The position numbers were made by a program, and so were the translations under genes. From contig JBAXEJ010000001.1 of assembly GCA_037140475.1 (NCBI GenBank), positions 1-64,000 of the forward strand: a stretch of 64,000 nucleotides of DNA, written 5' to 3'. Of the stretch, positions 1-8,116 are shown piece by piece. The notes under the pieces are model-generated. The model was not told the DNA's origin, ran no database searches, and saw only the letters and a program-made list of their open reading frames with translations. The DNA is from PALSA-1006 sp037140475. Its GTDB lineage: Bacteria > Pseudomonadota > Gammaproteobacteria > Burkholderiales > Gallionellaceae. The number at the start of each line of letters is the position of its first letter. The first letter of the stretch is position 1.

Positions 1-270
1 ATCTGCTTCGGTTTTCACCACACTTTCAGGGTCAATACCTGAAAGATGATTCGGAATCACATGAGCTAATTTTTTAAACCAAAAATTAGATACCGTAGTG
101 AGCACTTCGCCTTTACCCGGAATCGGATTGGGCAAGATCGCATCAAATGCGGATAGTCGATCGGTTTGCACGATGAGTAAATGATCGGCATCCACTTCAT
201 ATAAATCGCGCACTTTGCCGCGATGCAAAAATTTCAGGCTCGTTAAATTTGATTCGTGCAAAGCAGCCAT
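1..270 (-). CDS. purC: SAICAR synthetase PurC (3' part missing)
   Basis: The first 90 codons of phosphoribosylaminoimidazole-succinocarboxamide synthase, which adds aspartate to CAIR in de novo purine synthesis. The start ATG is at 270-268 with an AGAGGT ribosome site just upstream. The translated N-terminus contains RGKVRDLYEVD, the nucleotide-binding hairpin typical of PurC, then DRLSAFDAILPNPIPGKG. The gene continues past the left edge of the window, so the C-terminal two thirds cannot be judged. It starts 15 bases after the purE stop, so the two are almost certainly co-transcribed. Confidence 0.93.
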   Translation of the reverse strand, partial: MAALHESNLTSLKFLHRGKVRDLYEVDADHLLIVQTDRLSAFDAILPNPIPGKGEVLTTVSNFWFKKLAHVIPNHLSGIDPESVVKTEAD

Positions 271-285
271 GTTGAAACCTCTAAA

Positions 286-777
286 TTACAAAGCGGGGAG
301 AGTGGTTGCGGCAATTTGTTCGGCTTGTTTCTTACGATAGGATACGAGCTTATCTGCCAGTGACTTGTCGTTCAATGCCAACATCGAAACGGCAAACAAA
401 CCTGCATTCGCTGCGCCTGCCTCACCAATCGCAAAAGTAGCAACGGGAATACCCTTCGGCATTTGTACGATCGACAAGAGTGAATCCATCCCCTTGAGAT
501 ACTTAGATGGAATTGGCACACCCAATACTGGAAGCGTTGTCTTACCTGCGATCACGCCAGCCAAATGTGCTGCGCCACCGGCGCCTGCGATAAAGCATTG
601 CACGCCCTGCGCGCTCATTTCTTTAATGTAATCAAATAGCAAATCTGGTGAACGGTGCGCAGAAATTACACGCGCATCAAACGCTACGCCAAAATCGTTT
701 AATGCTTGCGCAGCTTGCTGCATGATTTCCCAATCATTGCTGCTGCCCATGATGATCGAAACTAATGGCTTGCTCAT
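286..777 (-). CDS. purE: N5-CAIR mutase PurE
   Basis: A 163-residue class I PurE, the catalytic subunit that converts N5-carboxyaminoimidazole ribonucleotide to CAIR in purine synthesis. The family marks are complete: GSSNDW at residues 11-16, the SAHRSP loop with catalytic His41, and the glycine-rich GAGGAAHL stretch. Length is normal for the family. It lies directly upstream of purC on the same strand. No purK is visible nearby, although a class I PurE normally depends on one; it is probably elsewhere in the genome. A terminator separates purE from fbp upstream, so purE-purC likely has its own promoter in the short gap before 777. Confidence 0.96.
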   Translation of the reverse strand: MSKPLVSIIMGSSNDWEIMQQAAQALNDFGVAFDARVISAHRSPDLLFDYIKEMSAQGVQCFIAGAGGAAHLAGVIAGKTTLPVLGVPIPSKYLKGMDSLLSIVQMPKGIPVATFAIGEAGAANAGLFAVSMLALNDKSLADKLVSYRKKQAEQIAATTLPAL

Positions 778-803
778 GTTGCTTCCTTGCTCATTACAGA
801 CGT

Positions 804-830
804 AAAAACGCCCCCGTTTCCGAGGGCGTG
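804..830 (-). terminator. Rho-independent terminator after fbp
   Basis: A 9-bp stem with one mismatch (808-816 against 821-829) closes a four-base loop. On the minus strand it is followed by a run of T. It sits between the fbp stop and purE, so it should end fbp transcription. Confidence 0.8.
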
Positions 831-839
831 TCTTATTGC

Positions 840-1841
840 TTACATGCCTTTATGGTATCCAACTACGCGATCCACTTCATTCTTGGAACCCAAGATAACT
901 GGCACACGCTGATGCAAACCTTCTGGTTGCAATTCCATAATACGTTGACGACCTGTTGAGCTAACGCCACCTGCTTGCTCAACAATGAACGACATCGGAT
1001 TTGCTTCGTACAACAAGCGCAGTTTGCCAGCCTTGCCTTTTTCTTTATTGTCGAACGGATACATGAAAATTCCGCCACGAGTCAAAATGCGATGAACTTC
1101 CGCCACCATAGAAGCCACCCAACGCATGTTGAAATTCTTTTCACGGCCGCCGTCTTTGCCCTTCATGCATTCATCAACGTATTTTTGTACCGGCGCTTCC
1201 CAGTAACGTTGATTCGACATGTTGATAGCGAATTCGTTTGTGTCCGCTGGAATCGTCATGTTCGGGTGAGTTAGGAAAAAGTCGCCTACGTCGCGATCTA
1301 GTGTGAAGCCATTAACGCCGTGGCCTGTGGTGATCACCATCATGGTGTTTGGGCCGTACAACGCATAACCGGCGCACACTTGTTTTGTACCTGGCTGCAA
1401 GAAGTCAGCTGCCTTTGGGTCAGTCACGCCTTCTGGGCAACGCAAGATAGAGAAGATCGTACCAACAGAAATATTAACGTCGATGTTAGATGAACCATCC
1501 AATGGGTCAAAAGTAATCAGGTATTTGCCGCGAGGATATTGCTTAGGAATTTCATATACGTCATCCATCTCTTCAGATGCCATGCCCGCCAAATGACCGC
1601 CCCATTCATTCGCTTTAATGAAAACTTCGTTGGTGATGATGTCGAGCTTTTTCTGTGTCTCGCCTTGCACGTTTTCACTACCGGCGCTCCCAAGAACCCC
1701 AATCAACGCACCCTTATTCACATCATGAGCGATTTGCTTACACGCTGAAACTACATCGTTTAGCAAGCCGGTAAATTCTCCGCTTGCATTTGGAATATGG
1801 CGTTGTTCTTCGATAATAAATTGAATCAGACTTTTGCTCAT
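840..1841 (-). CDS. fbp: Fructose-1,6-bisphosphatase class I
   Basis: A 333-residue class I fructose-1,6-bisphosphatase, which hydrolyses fructose-1,6-bisphosphate to fructose-6-phosphate in the Calvin cycle and gluconeogenesis. The metal-binding signature DPLDGSSNIDVN is intact, as is the EEMDD segment. The start chosen (MSKSLIQF) has a GGGAGAG ribosome site directly upstream; an in-frame ATG five codons earlier would leave that site inside the gene. It lies downstream of cbbM-cbbQ-cbbO-psiE on the same strand, so it may be part of the carbon-fixation regulon. The 104-base gap to psiE leaves room for a separate promoter. Confidence 0.96.
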   Translation of the reverse strand: MSKSLIQFIIEEQRHIPNASGEFTGLLNDVVSACKQIAHDVNKGALIGVLGSAGSENVQGETQKKLDIITNEVFIKANEWGGHLAGMASEEMDDVYEIPKQYPRGKYLITFDPLDGSSNIDVNISVGTIFSILRCPEGVTDPKAADFLQPGTKQVCAGYALYGPNTMMVITTGHGVNGFTLDRDVGDFFLTHPNMTIPADTNEFAINMSNQRYWEAPVQKYVDECMKGKDGGREKNFNMRWVASMVAEVHRILTRGGIFMYPFDNKEKGKAGKLRLLYEANPMSFIVEQAGGVSSTGRQRIMELQPEGLHQRVPVILGSKNEVDRVVGYHKGM

Positions 1842-1945
1842 TCTGCTCTCTCCCATTTAATTAAAATTTTGTAACTTTGTGATTTTACCCGTTTTCGCGA
1901 AGCGTCTCCATTTTCGCTCGGTTTTTTACAATTTGTTGACTAGAC

Positions 1946-2374
1946 CTATTTTATTTCTCGACGACTAATTTCAGAGGCCGGCTCATCGTTTGGATACGGG
2001 TAGCGAAGATGGCCAAAACGGACAATTAACACTGCCGCCGCTAAAATAAATATGGAGGCCGTCACCGCAAGCATGCGCCAATCATCCATCGCCTTCATGT
2101 CCAGAATTAGATAACGTGCCAATGCAACCATGCCAATGTATAGCGGGAATCGAACTGGCAACTTGCCCGATCTGTAATATTGGCCAACCATTGTGAAAAC
2201 TTCTAGGTAGATAAACAGCAACAACAGGTCGGAAAGTGTCACCTGAGCGACTTGAATCATCTTAATGATTTCACTGGTCATTGCGATAAAGGTTGCTATC
2301 GCAATGATGAATAAACCAACGTGCTCTACTGACCCTAAGAATTTTAAACTGATATCACGCACGGGTTTGTTCAT
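1946..2374 (-). CDS. psiE: PsiE-family membrane protein
   Basis: A 142-residue protein of the PsiE (phosphate-starvation-inducible E) family. It has four predicted membrane helices at roughly residues 18-38, 46-63, 78-92 and 103-120, with the family-typical polar stretch VGQYYRSGKLPVRFPLYIG between helices 2 and 3. The biochemical role of PsiE is not known; in E. coli the gene responds to phosphate starvation. Here it begins only 10 bases after cbbO, which places it in the RuBisCO operon. That context suggests co-expression with carbon fixation, but no direct role can be read from the sequence. Confidence 0.85.
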   Translation of the reverse strand: MNKPVRDISLKFLGSVEHVGLFIIAIATFIAMTSEIIKMIQVAQVTLSDLLLLFIYLEVFTMVGQYYRSGKLPVRFPLYIGMVALARYLILDMKAMDDWRMLAVTASIFILAAAVLIVRFGHLRYPYPNDEPASEISRREIK

Positions 2375-2384
2375 CTCAGTATTC

Positions 2385-4628
2385 CTATTTCACCAATGAC
2401 ATAAATAGCTGCGGCAGTCTTTCGGGTAAGCGCGCAATGTTGTCAATCACCGCGTAATGCTTGCCAAAGATGTCCGCCACGTACTCATCTGCCTTGGGGT
2501 CAAGGTTGATGCAGTAAGTGTAAATACCCTCTTGCCCCAACTCTCGCACTGCTATTTTTGCATCTTCAATCAACAAGCGCGGATCACTGGTATCAATATC
2601 CGCCGGCTCACCATCGGTCAGCACTAACAATATTTTTTTATCGGCTTTTTGATGGCCCAAATAATGGCCTGCATGACGAATCGCTGCGCCCATGCGGGTA
2701 GAGTAATTTGCCTCCATGCCGGCAAGTCGGCCTTTCACCTCGTCACCCCACGACTCTTTGTACCCTTTAAAGTGCCAAAAGCGCACATTGTGGCGGGTAT
2801 CGGAATGGAAACCACCAATCGCCAATGGATCGCCCATTTGATCCACCGCCCACGCTAGCAGGGACACCGCCTCTTGGCTTAACTCTAATTTGGTTTGCGT
2901 GCAGCCATCGGGCACATCCGCCAGCGATGCTGAAAGATCCAACAGCAGTGATACAGCAACGCTACGGCCATCGGTGCGATGACTCATGTTGATACGCATG
3001 TCCGGTTGTGCTCCGCTCTTGAAATCAATCAATGAACGTACGGCCACATCTAAATCCAGCTCCGCGCCTTCTTCTTGATAACGAATGCGCACCTTGTTTT
3101 GCGGCTTAAGCAAATCAATAATTTTCTTCAATCGCTTTGCTAGCGCACTGTGTTTTGCCAGTAGCTGATCAATGTGTGCTGGGTTCGACTGCGGTTGTAG
3201 ATGCTCATAAACGCTTACCCAGTCTGGGCGGTAATGTTCTGCGCCGTAGTCCCACTCGGGATACATTCGTGGTGGCACTTTAAACTCATCTTCTGCTTCT
3301 GCGGGCGGCGTAGGACGCTCTACGTAAGTCTCTTCGTCGCCTTCTTCGATGAACAACCACATCATACGATTGTCATCGCGATACTCAATTTCCGTGTTGT
3401 TGAAATACACCTTACCCGACGAGTCACTGGCCACTTTTGTTTCAGAAATAAATTGCACCCCGAGCAATTGAATGTCGAAAGTTTTGGTATTGCCTTTCGC
3501 CATCAGTTCGTTAAAGCGAGCAACGTATTTCAGAATGATTGGGTTGTCGTAAGTGTGCTTTGGGTCCAATAACGCGCGCGACAGAATGGCTAAACGATGG
3601 CGAATGTATGAGACATCTTCGTCCATAATTAAATTTTCATTCGGGATCGGATGCAGCTTGCACCAGATTGAACGTAAGCCTGGATATTCTTGCAGCGTTA
3701 AAAACTCAACTCGCGCATCTTCAAACACCTCCACCGCCATGCGCTGAAAGGGGCTTAGGTTGTCGGCAATTAACGGTGTCGTCCAACGACGATGCGCACT
3801 CATATGTGCCAGCACGGCGCGATAACGGTCAATGCCACGCACGCCATTTGGCAAATCGTCATACACGTCCGGCAAATGCAATCCCTGTTCGTTCAGATAG
3901 GGAATCGGTTTACGATCTTCATCAAAGTCGAGAGAATAGGGAACGAATTGCACATCGTGCAACCACAAACCTTTTAGGTATAAATCTAGCTTACGCTCAG
4001 CATCGGTAAACAAAGTGCCGTGGCGCTCGCGCTGAATCACCGCGCGGCTATCTGCCGTTTTTAGTTGGAAATATTCTTTTTGATGCTCTGGATCATTGGG
4101 GTAGGCGAGAACGCCGTAGTCCACCCATTTTTTTAAACCACCAAGTGATAGCAAACTGAGCAAATGCGGCACGCTGTCCAAAAAGTCTGGCAAGCATTCG
4201 CTGGTGTACATTGCATCAATACCGTGCACTTTTGGGCTGGTACGAATCGCCGTTTGAATCACTAAATTTAAATACTCAGTAAATAGCTGGCGGCTTTCCA
4301 ATGCCCGTGCCGCAGCGCCTAAACTTTGTAAGAAATGAGGAATCGCTTTGCTGTTGGGCGACTTCGCCAAGGTGCGCGTAAAGGCAACGATTTCTTCGAG
4401 CACACTCTCGCCTAATTGTGCGGCGACTTGCGGAATTTCTTCTAGAAATACCAACACCGGCTCTTCGCCTCGCCCGGTTTTATACACCGAACTCGCACCG
4501 TCAATGTAGGCCTCAATGCCAGCAGGACTGAGGTGCCTACGTGCATCGGCCATGCAATCATCAAACACGCTCTGCACGCGTTTAAAATTGCAGTTTAGCC
4601 TTTGCCGTTCTTCAACTGTCGCGGTCAT
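2385..4628 (-). CDS. cbbO: RuBisCO activase subunit CbbO
   Basis: A 747-residue CbbO, the von Willebrand A protein that works with the CbbQ AAA+ ring to remove inhibitory sugar phosphates from RuBisCO. The long N-terminal part is the CbbO-specific adaptor region. The C-terminal vWA domain starts near residue 555 and carries the metal-binding DLSAS motif (about 564-568) and a later LTDGEPAD. The start at 4628 (MTATVEE) is preferred: an in-frame ATG 12 codons upstream would overlap cbbQ. The initiation site is weak, which fits translational coupling to cbbQ, whose stop is 13 bases upstream. The pairing with form II RuBisCO matches the known Q2O2 type of activase. Confidence 0.92.
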   Translation of the reverse strand: MTATVEERQRLNCNFKRVQSVFDDCMADARRHLSPAGIEAYIDGASSVYKTGRGEEPVLVFLEEIPQVAAQLGESVLEEIVAFTRTLAKSPNSKAIPHFLQSLGAAARALESRQLFTEYLNLVIQTAIRTSPKVHGIDAMYTSECLPDFLDSVPHLLSLLSLGGLKKWVDYGVLAYPNDPEHQKEYFQLKTADSRAVIQRERHGTLFTDAERKLDLYLKGLWLHDVQFVPYSLDFDEDRKPIPYLNEQGLHLPDVYDDLPNGVRGIDRYRAVLAHMSAHRRWTTPLIADNLSPFQRMAVEVFEDARVEFLTLQEYPGLRSIWCKLHPIPNENLIMDEDVSYIRHRLAILSRALLDPKHTYDNPIILKYVARFNELMAKGNTKTFDIQLLGVQFISETKVASDSSGKVYFNNTEIEYRDDNRMMWLFIEEGDEETYVERPTPPAEAEDEFKVPPRMYPEWDYGAEHYRPDWVSVYEHLQPQSNPAHIDQLLAKHSALAKRLKKIIDLLKPQNKVRIRYQEEGAELDLDVAVRSLIDFKSGAQPDMRINMSHRTDGRSVAVSLLLDLSASLADVPDGCTQTKLELSQEAVSLLAWAVDQMGDPLAIGGFHSDTRHNVRFWHFKGYKESWGDEVKGRLAGMEANYSTRMGAAIRHAGHYLGHQKADKKILLVLTDGEPADIDTSDPRLLIEDAKIAVRELGQEGIYTYCINLDPKADEYVADIFGKHYAVIDNIARLPERLPQLFMSLVK

Positions 4629-4641
4629 ATTGAGTGCTCGC

Positions 4642-5457
4642 TTACGCCTCAAACACCGCGTCAATCGCGTGATCTAATGTATCGCGAATATCTGCATCAT
4701 CGGTAATCGGGCGCACTAAAGCCATACGGCATGCATCACGTGGCGCAATACCCTGCTTGATCAACGTTGCCGCATAAACCAGCAAACGAGTTGATATTCC
4801 CTCATCTAATCCGTGACCCTTTAAGTTACGCGCCGCCTCACCAATTTTTACCAACTTGGTAGATACATCAGTGCCAATTCCCGTCTCTTTGCTGACGATA
4901 CCAATTTCAACTTCGGATTTCGCGTAATCAAACTCTAAGCCGGCAAAGCGTTGCTTAGTGGATTGCTTCAAATCCTTCATCAGATTTTGATAACCCGGAT
5001 TATAAGAAATGACCAACTGGAAATCTTTATGCGCTTGAATTAATTCACCTTTTTTATCTAAAGGCAAAGTGCGTCTATGGTCTGTCAGTGGGTGAATCAC
5101 CACGGTAGTGTCTTGACGCGCTTCGACGATTTCATCGAGGTAGCAAATTGCGCCGTGGCGTGCTGCCAAAGTCAGCGGACCATCTAGCCAGCGTGTGCCA
5201 TTGGCATCGAGTAAATAACGGCCGACCAAATCAGATGCCGTCATATCTTCATTACAGGCCACCGTGATTAGCGGCTTGCCTAGTTTCCAAGCCATGTGCT
5301 CAACAAAGCGCGACTTTCCGCAGCCCGTTGGACCCTTCAACATGATTGGCAGTCTTGCGTTATAGGCAGCTTCGTAAAGCGCAACTTCATTGCTCTGCGC
5401 TTGATAAAAAGGCTCTTTAGTAATTTTGTATTGATTGATGTCGAACGTAGCGCTCAT
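4642..5457 (-). CDS. cbbQ: RuBisCO activase AAA+ ATPase CbbQ
   Basis: A 271-residue MoxR-type AAA+ ATPase, the motor of the CbbQO RuBisCO activase. The Walker A motif GPTGCGKS is at residues 42-49, and the Walker B region reads ICYLDEIVEAR. The arginine-rich KQRFAGLEF segment lies further on. It sits directly between cbbM and cbbO. A strong terminator stands between cbbM and cbbQ, so cbbQO is probably made at a lower level than RuBisCO, by read-through or from its own start. NorQ is the closest alternative family, but the neighbours settle the assignment. Confidence 0.94.
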   Translation of the reverse strand: MSATFDINQYKITKEPFYQAQSNEVALYEAAYNARLPIMLKGPTGCGKSRFVEHMAWKLGKPLITVACNEDMTASDLVGRYLLDANGTRWLDGPLTLAARHGAICYLDEIVEARQDTTVVIHPLTDHRRTLPLDKKGELIQAHKDFQLVISYNPGYQNLMKDLKQSTKQRFAGLEFDYAKSEVEIGIVSKETGIGTDVSTKLVKIGEAARNLKGHGLDEGISTRLLVYAATLIKQGIAPRDACRMALVRPITDDADIRDTLDHAIDAVFEA

Positions 5458-5469
5458 GTTCTACTCCAT

Positions 5470-5519
5470 TGGTGGGTCGGACTTCAGTCCGACATGTTGG
5501 GTTAAAACCCAACCTACAA
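5470..5519. repeat. REP-like double palindrome
   Basis: Two adjacent imperfect palindromes: GTCGGACTTCAGTCCGAC, followed within a few bases by GTTGGGTTAAAACCCAAC. The pair lies in the cbbM-cbbQ gap between the cbbQ start and the cbbM terminator. Its form resembles the extragenic palindromic elements that occur in many copies in proteobacterial genomes. Only one copy is visible in this window, so the repeat status is inferred. Confidence 0.55.
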
Positions 5520-5532
5520 AAATCATTAGGGT

Positions 5533-5573
5533 TAAAAAAACCCCTGCAAGTTTTTCCGGCAGGGGCTTTTTCG
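5533..5573 (-). terminator. Rho-independent terminator after cbbM
   Basis: A perfect 7-bp stem (CCCCTGC paired with GCAGGGG) with an 11-base loop. It is followed on the minus strand by seven T. On the plus strand it is flanked by a shorter T run, so it could act in both directions. It lies 16 bases past the cbbM stop and before cbbQ, which would lower activase expression relative to RuBisCO. Confidence 0.88.
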
Positions 5574-5588
5574 TTTGAAGCGTTCGAC

Positions 5589-6968
5589 TTACTTGTGAAC
5601 GCCCAATTTTTGACGCCATCCTGGGAAAATCTTGTCAGCATCTTTAGGGAACGACTCGAATGCGCGAGCAAACTCTTTATGCTCTTTCGCGAATTCGATT
5701 GGATCCGCACCCGCTTTCCAGCATTCATAAGATTGACGCAGAGAAATTGCACCTGCCGCTGCTGAGTCGATATGACCATAAGCGCCGCCACCTGCGGTAT
5801 TGATCACGTTGCCGTGGCCGAGATTTTCGAAGAAACCTGGCAAACGTAGCGCGTTCATACCACCAGAGATAATTGGTGTCGTTGGCTTCATGCCATACCA
5901 CTCTTGATGATAGTAAGGGCCGTCAACTGAATCACGCTCGATCATATAAGCAATGATACGGTCGTCCGCTCCGCCTTCCATCTTGCCGAAACCCATCGTA
6001 CCTACGTGGATACCAGAAGCACCCTGTAGACGAGACATCTTAGCCAATACAAACGCTGTGTAACCGCGCTTAGAAGATGGCGATGTCACCGCACCGTGAC
6101 CTGCGCGGTGGTAGTGGAGGTACTGATTCGGATATTGACGACGCGCTGTTGTGATCATGCCTGGGCCGCCAACATAGCCGTCAACCAAGAACGCAACTTT
6201 GTCTGCATCTGCACCGAATGTTTCAAGGATGAAGTCAGCACGGGCTAGCATTTCGTAGTGGTCGTCAGCCGTGATGTTCGCGGAGAACAATTTAGCTTGG
6301 CCTGTTTCGTCTTGAGCACGCTTCATCGCGTCATAAACGAGTGGCAATACTTTCTTCATTGGGCAGAATACTTGGTTGCCTTGTGGCTCATCGTTCTTGA
6401 TGAAATCGCCACCCAGCCAGAACTGGTAAGCCGCTGCCGCAAATGGTTCAGGACGCAGACCTAGTTTAGGCTTGATGATAGTGCCAGAAATATAGCCGCC
6501 GTCTTTAACTGGACGACCCAAGATGCGCCACATGTCAGTGATGTCCTTCGATGGGCCATCAAACAACTGCAACATGCGTGGTGGAACCCAGAAGTCTTGC
6601 ATTTGCAGACATTCAATATCGCCCATACCTTGGTTGTTACCAATCGCCAAAGTCAGGAAAGAAACGATCATCGCGCGGCCGTCAGTTACGTTGCGGTCAA
6701 ACAGGTCGTTTGGATACGCAACCTTCATGATGCCTTTAGCTTCGTCGATCTCATATACCAGAGCGTCAACACCTTTAGTGAAGTCGTCGGTTGTTGAAAC
6801 TTCAACGTTTGTTCCGGTAGAAGACTCAGCCGCAATGTGCGCTGCCGCTTCTAGATACCCCACGCCCTTCATTGGGGTCATCGTGTAAGTAACTAAAATG
6901 TGCCCACCGTTCTTAATTAGGTCTGCTTCTTTAAGGTCTAGGTTTGAATAACGTGCTGACTGATCCAT
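5589..6968 (-). CDS. cbbM: RuBisCO form II large subunit CbbM
   Basis: A 459-residue form II ribulose-1,5-bisphosphate carboxylase/oxygenase. Key residues fall at the same numbers as in the Rhodospirillum rubrum enzyme: Lys166 and Lys168 (TIIKPKLG), Lys191 (the carbamylated lysine) with Asp193 and Glu194 (GGDFIKNDEPQGNQ), His287, and loop-6 Lys329 (GTMGFGKMEG). All catalytic residues are present, so the enzyme should be active. Form II enzymes have no small subunit, and none is encoded nearby. A GGAGG ribosome site precedes the ATG. The gene is divergent from cbbR, with a palindromic operator between them, which indicates CbbR control. Form II is favoured where CO2 is high and O2 low. Confidence 0.98.
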   Translation of the reverse strand: MDQSARYSNLDLKEADLIKNGGHILVTYTMTPMKGVGYLEAAAHIAAESSTGTNVEVSTTDDFTKGVDALVYEIDEAKGIMKVAYPNDLFDRNVTDGRAMIVSFLTLAIGNNQGMGDIECLQMQDFWVPPRMLQLFDGPSKDITDMWRILGRPVKDGGYISGTIIKPKLGLRPEPFAAAAYQFWLGGDFIKNDEPQGNQVFCPMKKVLPLVYDAMKRAQDETGQAKLFSANITADDHYEMLARADFILETFGADADKVAFLVDGYVGGPGMITTARRQYPNQYLHYHRAGHGAVTSPSSKRGYTAFVLAKMSRLQGASGIHVGTMGFGKMEGGADDRIIAYMIERDSVDGPYYHQEWYGMKPTTPIISGGMNALRLPGFFENLGHGNVINTAGGGAYGHIDSAAAGAISLRQSYECWKAGADPIEFAKEHKEFARAFESFPKDADKIFPGWRQKLGVHK

Positions 6969-7059
6969 GTTTCCTCCACTTTATTAGTCGATTTGAGATG
7001 CAACGTTGCGCATATTACGGACATACCACCATAAACAACAGTCAAACTTTTTTATCATC

Positions 7060-7080
7060 ATCATAAGTCTTGCTTATGAT
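7060..7080. promoter_or_regulatory. Probable CbbR operator
   Basis: A perfect 8-bp inverted repeat, ATCATAAG and CTTATGAT, separated by 5 bases. It contains the LysR-type T-N11-A core at 7064-7076. It lies in the gap between the divergent cbbM and cbbR genes, 22 bases before the cbbR start. LysR regulators normally bind such a site to repress themselves and activate the divergent gene. Confidence 0.75.
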
Positions 7081-7102
7081 TGTTAGTTACAATGGAATGA
7101 TA

Positions 7103-8029
7103 ATGATACATGTTACTTTTCGCCAACTACAAGTCTTTTCCGCCGTTGCTCGGCATTTGAACCATTCGCGCGCAGCCGAAGAACTTTACCTCTCTCAGCC
7201 CGCTGTTTCTATGCAGATAAAGCAGTTAGAACAAAGTGTTGGTTTACCGCTGTTAGAACAGGTCGGCAAACAACTCAGTCTCACGGAAGCTGGCCGAGAA
7301 ATGTTGCACTACAGTTTAAAAATCACCCAACAGCTAGAAGAAATGGATGAGGTGTTTAGCGCCATGAAAGGGTTAGAGCACGGTCACCTAAACATTGCCG
7401 TCGTCAGTACCGCGAATTACTTTATGCCTAGCCTTTTAGCAAAATTTATTCAAGCCCACCCTAAAATCAAAGTCACCCTTTCTGTGGCCAACCGCGATGC
7501 TGTCATTAAACAACTGAGCAACAATATTGCCGACCTTGCCATCATGGGGCAGCCTCCAAAGGAGAGTGACATGTTTGCTGAAACCTTTATGCAAAATCCG
7601 TTGGTGGTTATTGCCCCGCCTCTGCACCCACTTGCTCGCGCCAAAAAAATCCAAGCACAGCAACTCGCCACCGAAACGTTTCTATTGCGCGAACAAGGGT
7701 CCGGCACGCGCGGCGTCGTTGAGCGTTTTTTTGCTAGCCATCAACTCGAATTGCCTGCACATATGTCGATGGACACCAATGAGGCCATCAAACAGTCTGT
7801 GCAAGCAGGTATTGGCATCGGCATTATTTCTCGGCACGGCATTGAGCTGGAGCTGGAAACTAATCGCCTAGTAATTTTAGATGTGGAAGAGTTCCCCATC
7901 GTACGGCATTGGCATATTGTGTATCGTAAAGATAAACGCCTTTCGATTGCAGCCTTAGAATTTGAGAAATACTTGTTGCTTGAGTCGCAAGAATTAATGA
8001 CGTCAAAATTACCAGTGCTTGAAAACTAG
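7103..8029 (+). CDS. cbbR: LysR-type regulator CbbR
   Basis: A 308-residue LysR-family transcription regulator. It opens with the winged helix-turn-helix typical of CbbR (TFRQLQVFSAVARHLNHSR, then AAEELYLSQPAVSMQIKQLE), followed by the two-lobed effector domain. CbbR proteins activate RuBisCO operons in response to Calvin-cycle metabolites or NADPH. The start at 7103 (MIHVTFRQ) has GGA at the right distance and matches the family N-terminus; the ATG at 7070 lies inside the operator palindrome and is rejected. It is divergent from cbbM, the usual arrangement. Confidence 0.95.
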   Translation: MIHVTFRQLQVFSAVARHLNHSRAAEELYLSQPAVSMQIKQLEQSVGLPLLEQVGKQLSLTEAGREMLHYSLKITQQLEEMDEVFSAMKGLEHGHLNIAVVSTANYFMPSLLAKFIQAHPKIKVTLSVANRDAVIKQLSNNIADLAIMGQPPKESDMFAETFMQNPLVVIAPPLHPLARAKKIQAQQLATETFLLREQGSGTRGVVERFFASHQLELPAHMSMDTNEAIKQSVQAGIGIGIISRHGIELELETNRLVILDVEEFPIVRHWHIVYRKDKRLSIAALEFEKYLLLESQELMTSKLPVLEN

Positions 8030-8046
8030 CCTCTAAACTAATGAAC

Positions 8047-8085
8047 TCTGACTTTTCTTTTTAGTCAGATCGCTAGACTTTTTTC
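8047..8085 (+). terminator. Possible terminator after cbbR
   Basis: A 7-bp stem (TCTGACT with AGTCAGA) around a T-rich 9-base loop, followed about 10 bases later by a run of six T. The gap between stem and T run makes this a weak call. Confidence 0.35.
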
Positions 8086-8116
8086 ATTTCTACCTTTTCT
8101 ATTTGGAAGCTAATCA

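Noticed and set aside
7070..7072. Upstream start of cbbR at 7070
   Set aside because: It lies within the operator palindrome and adds residues not found in CbbR proteins.
8030..8116. yybP-ykoY manganese riboswitch before the TerC/Alx gene
   Set aside because: The 87-base leader is T-rich and lacks the conserved paired elements of that riboswitch.
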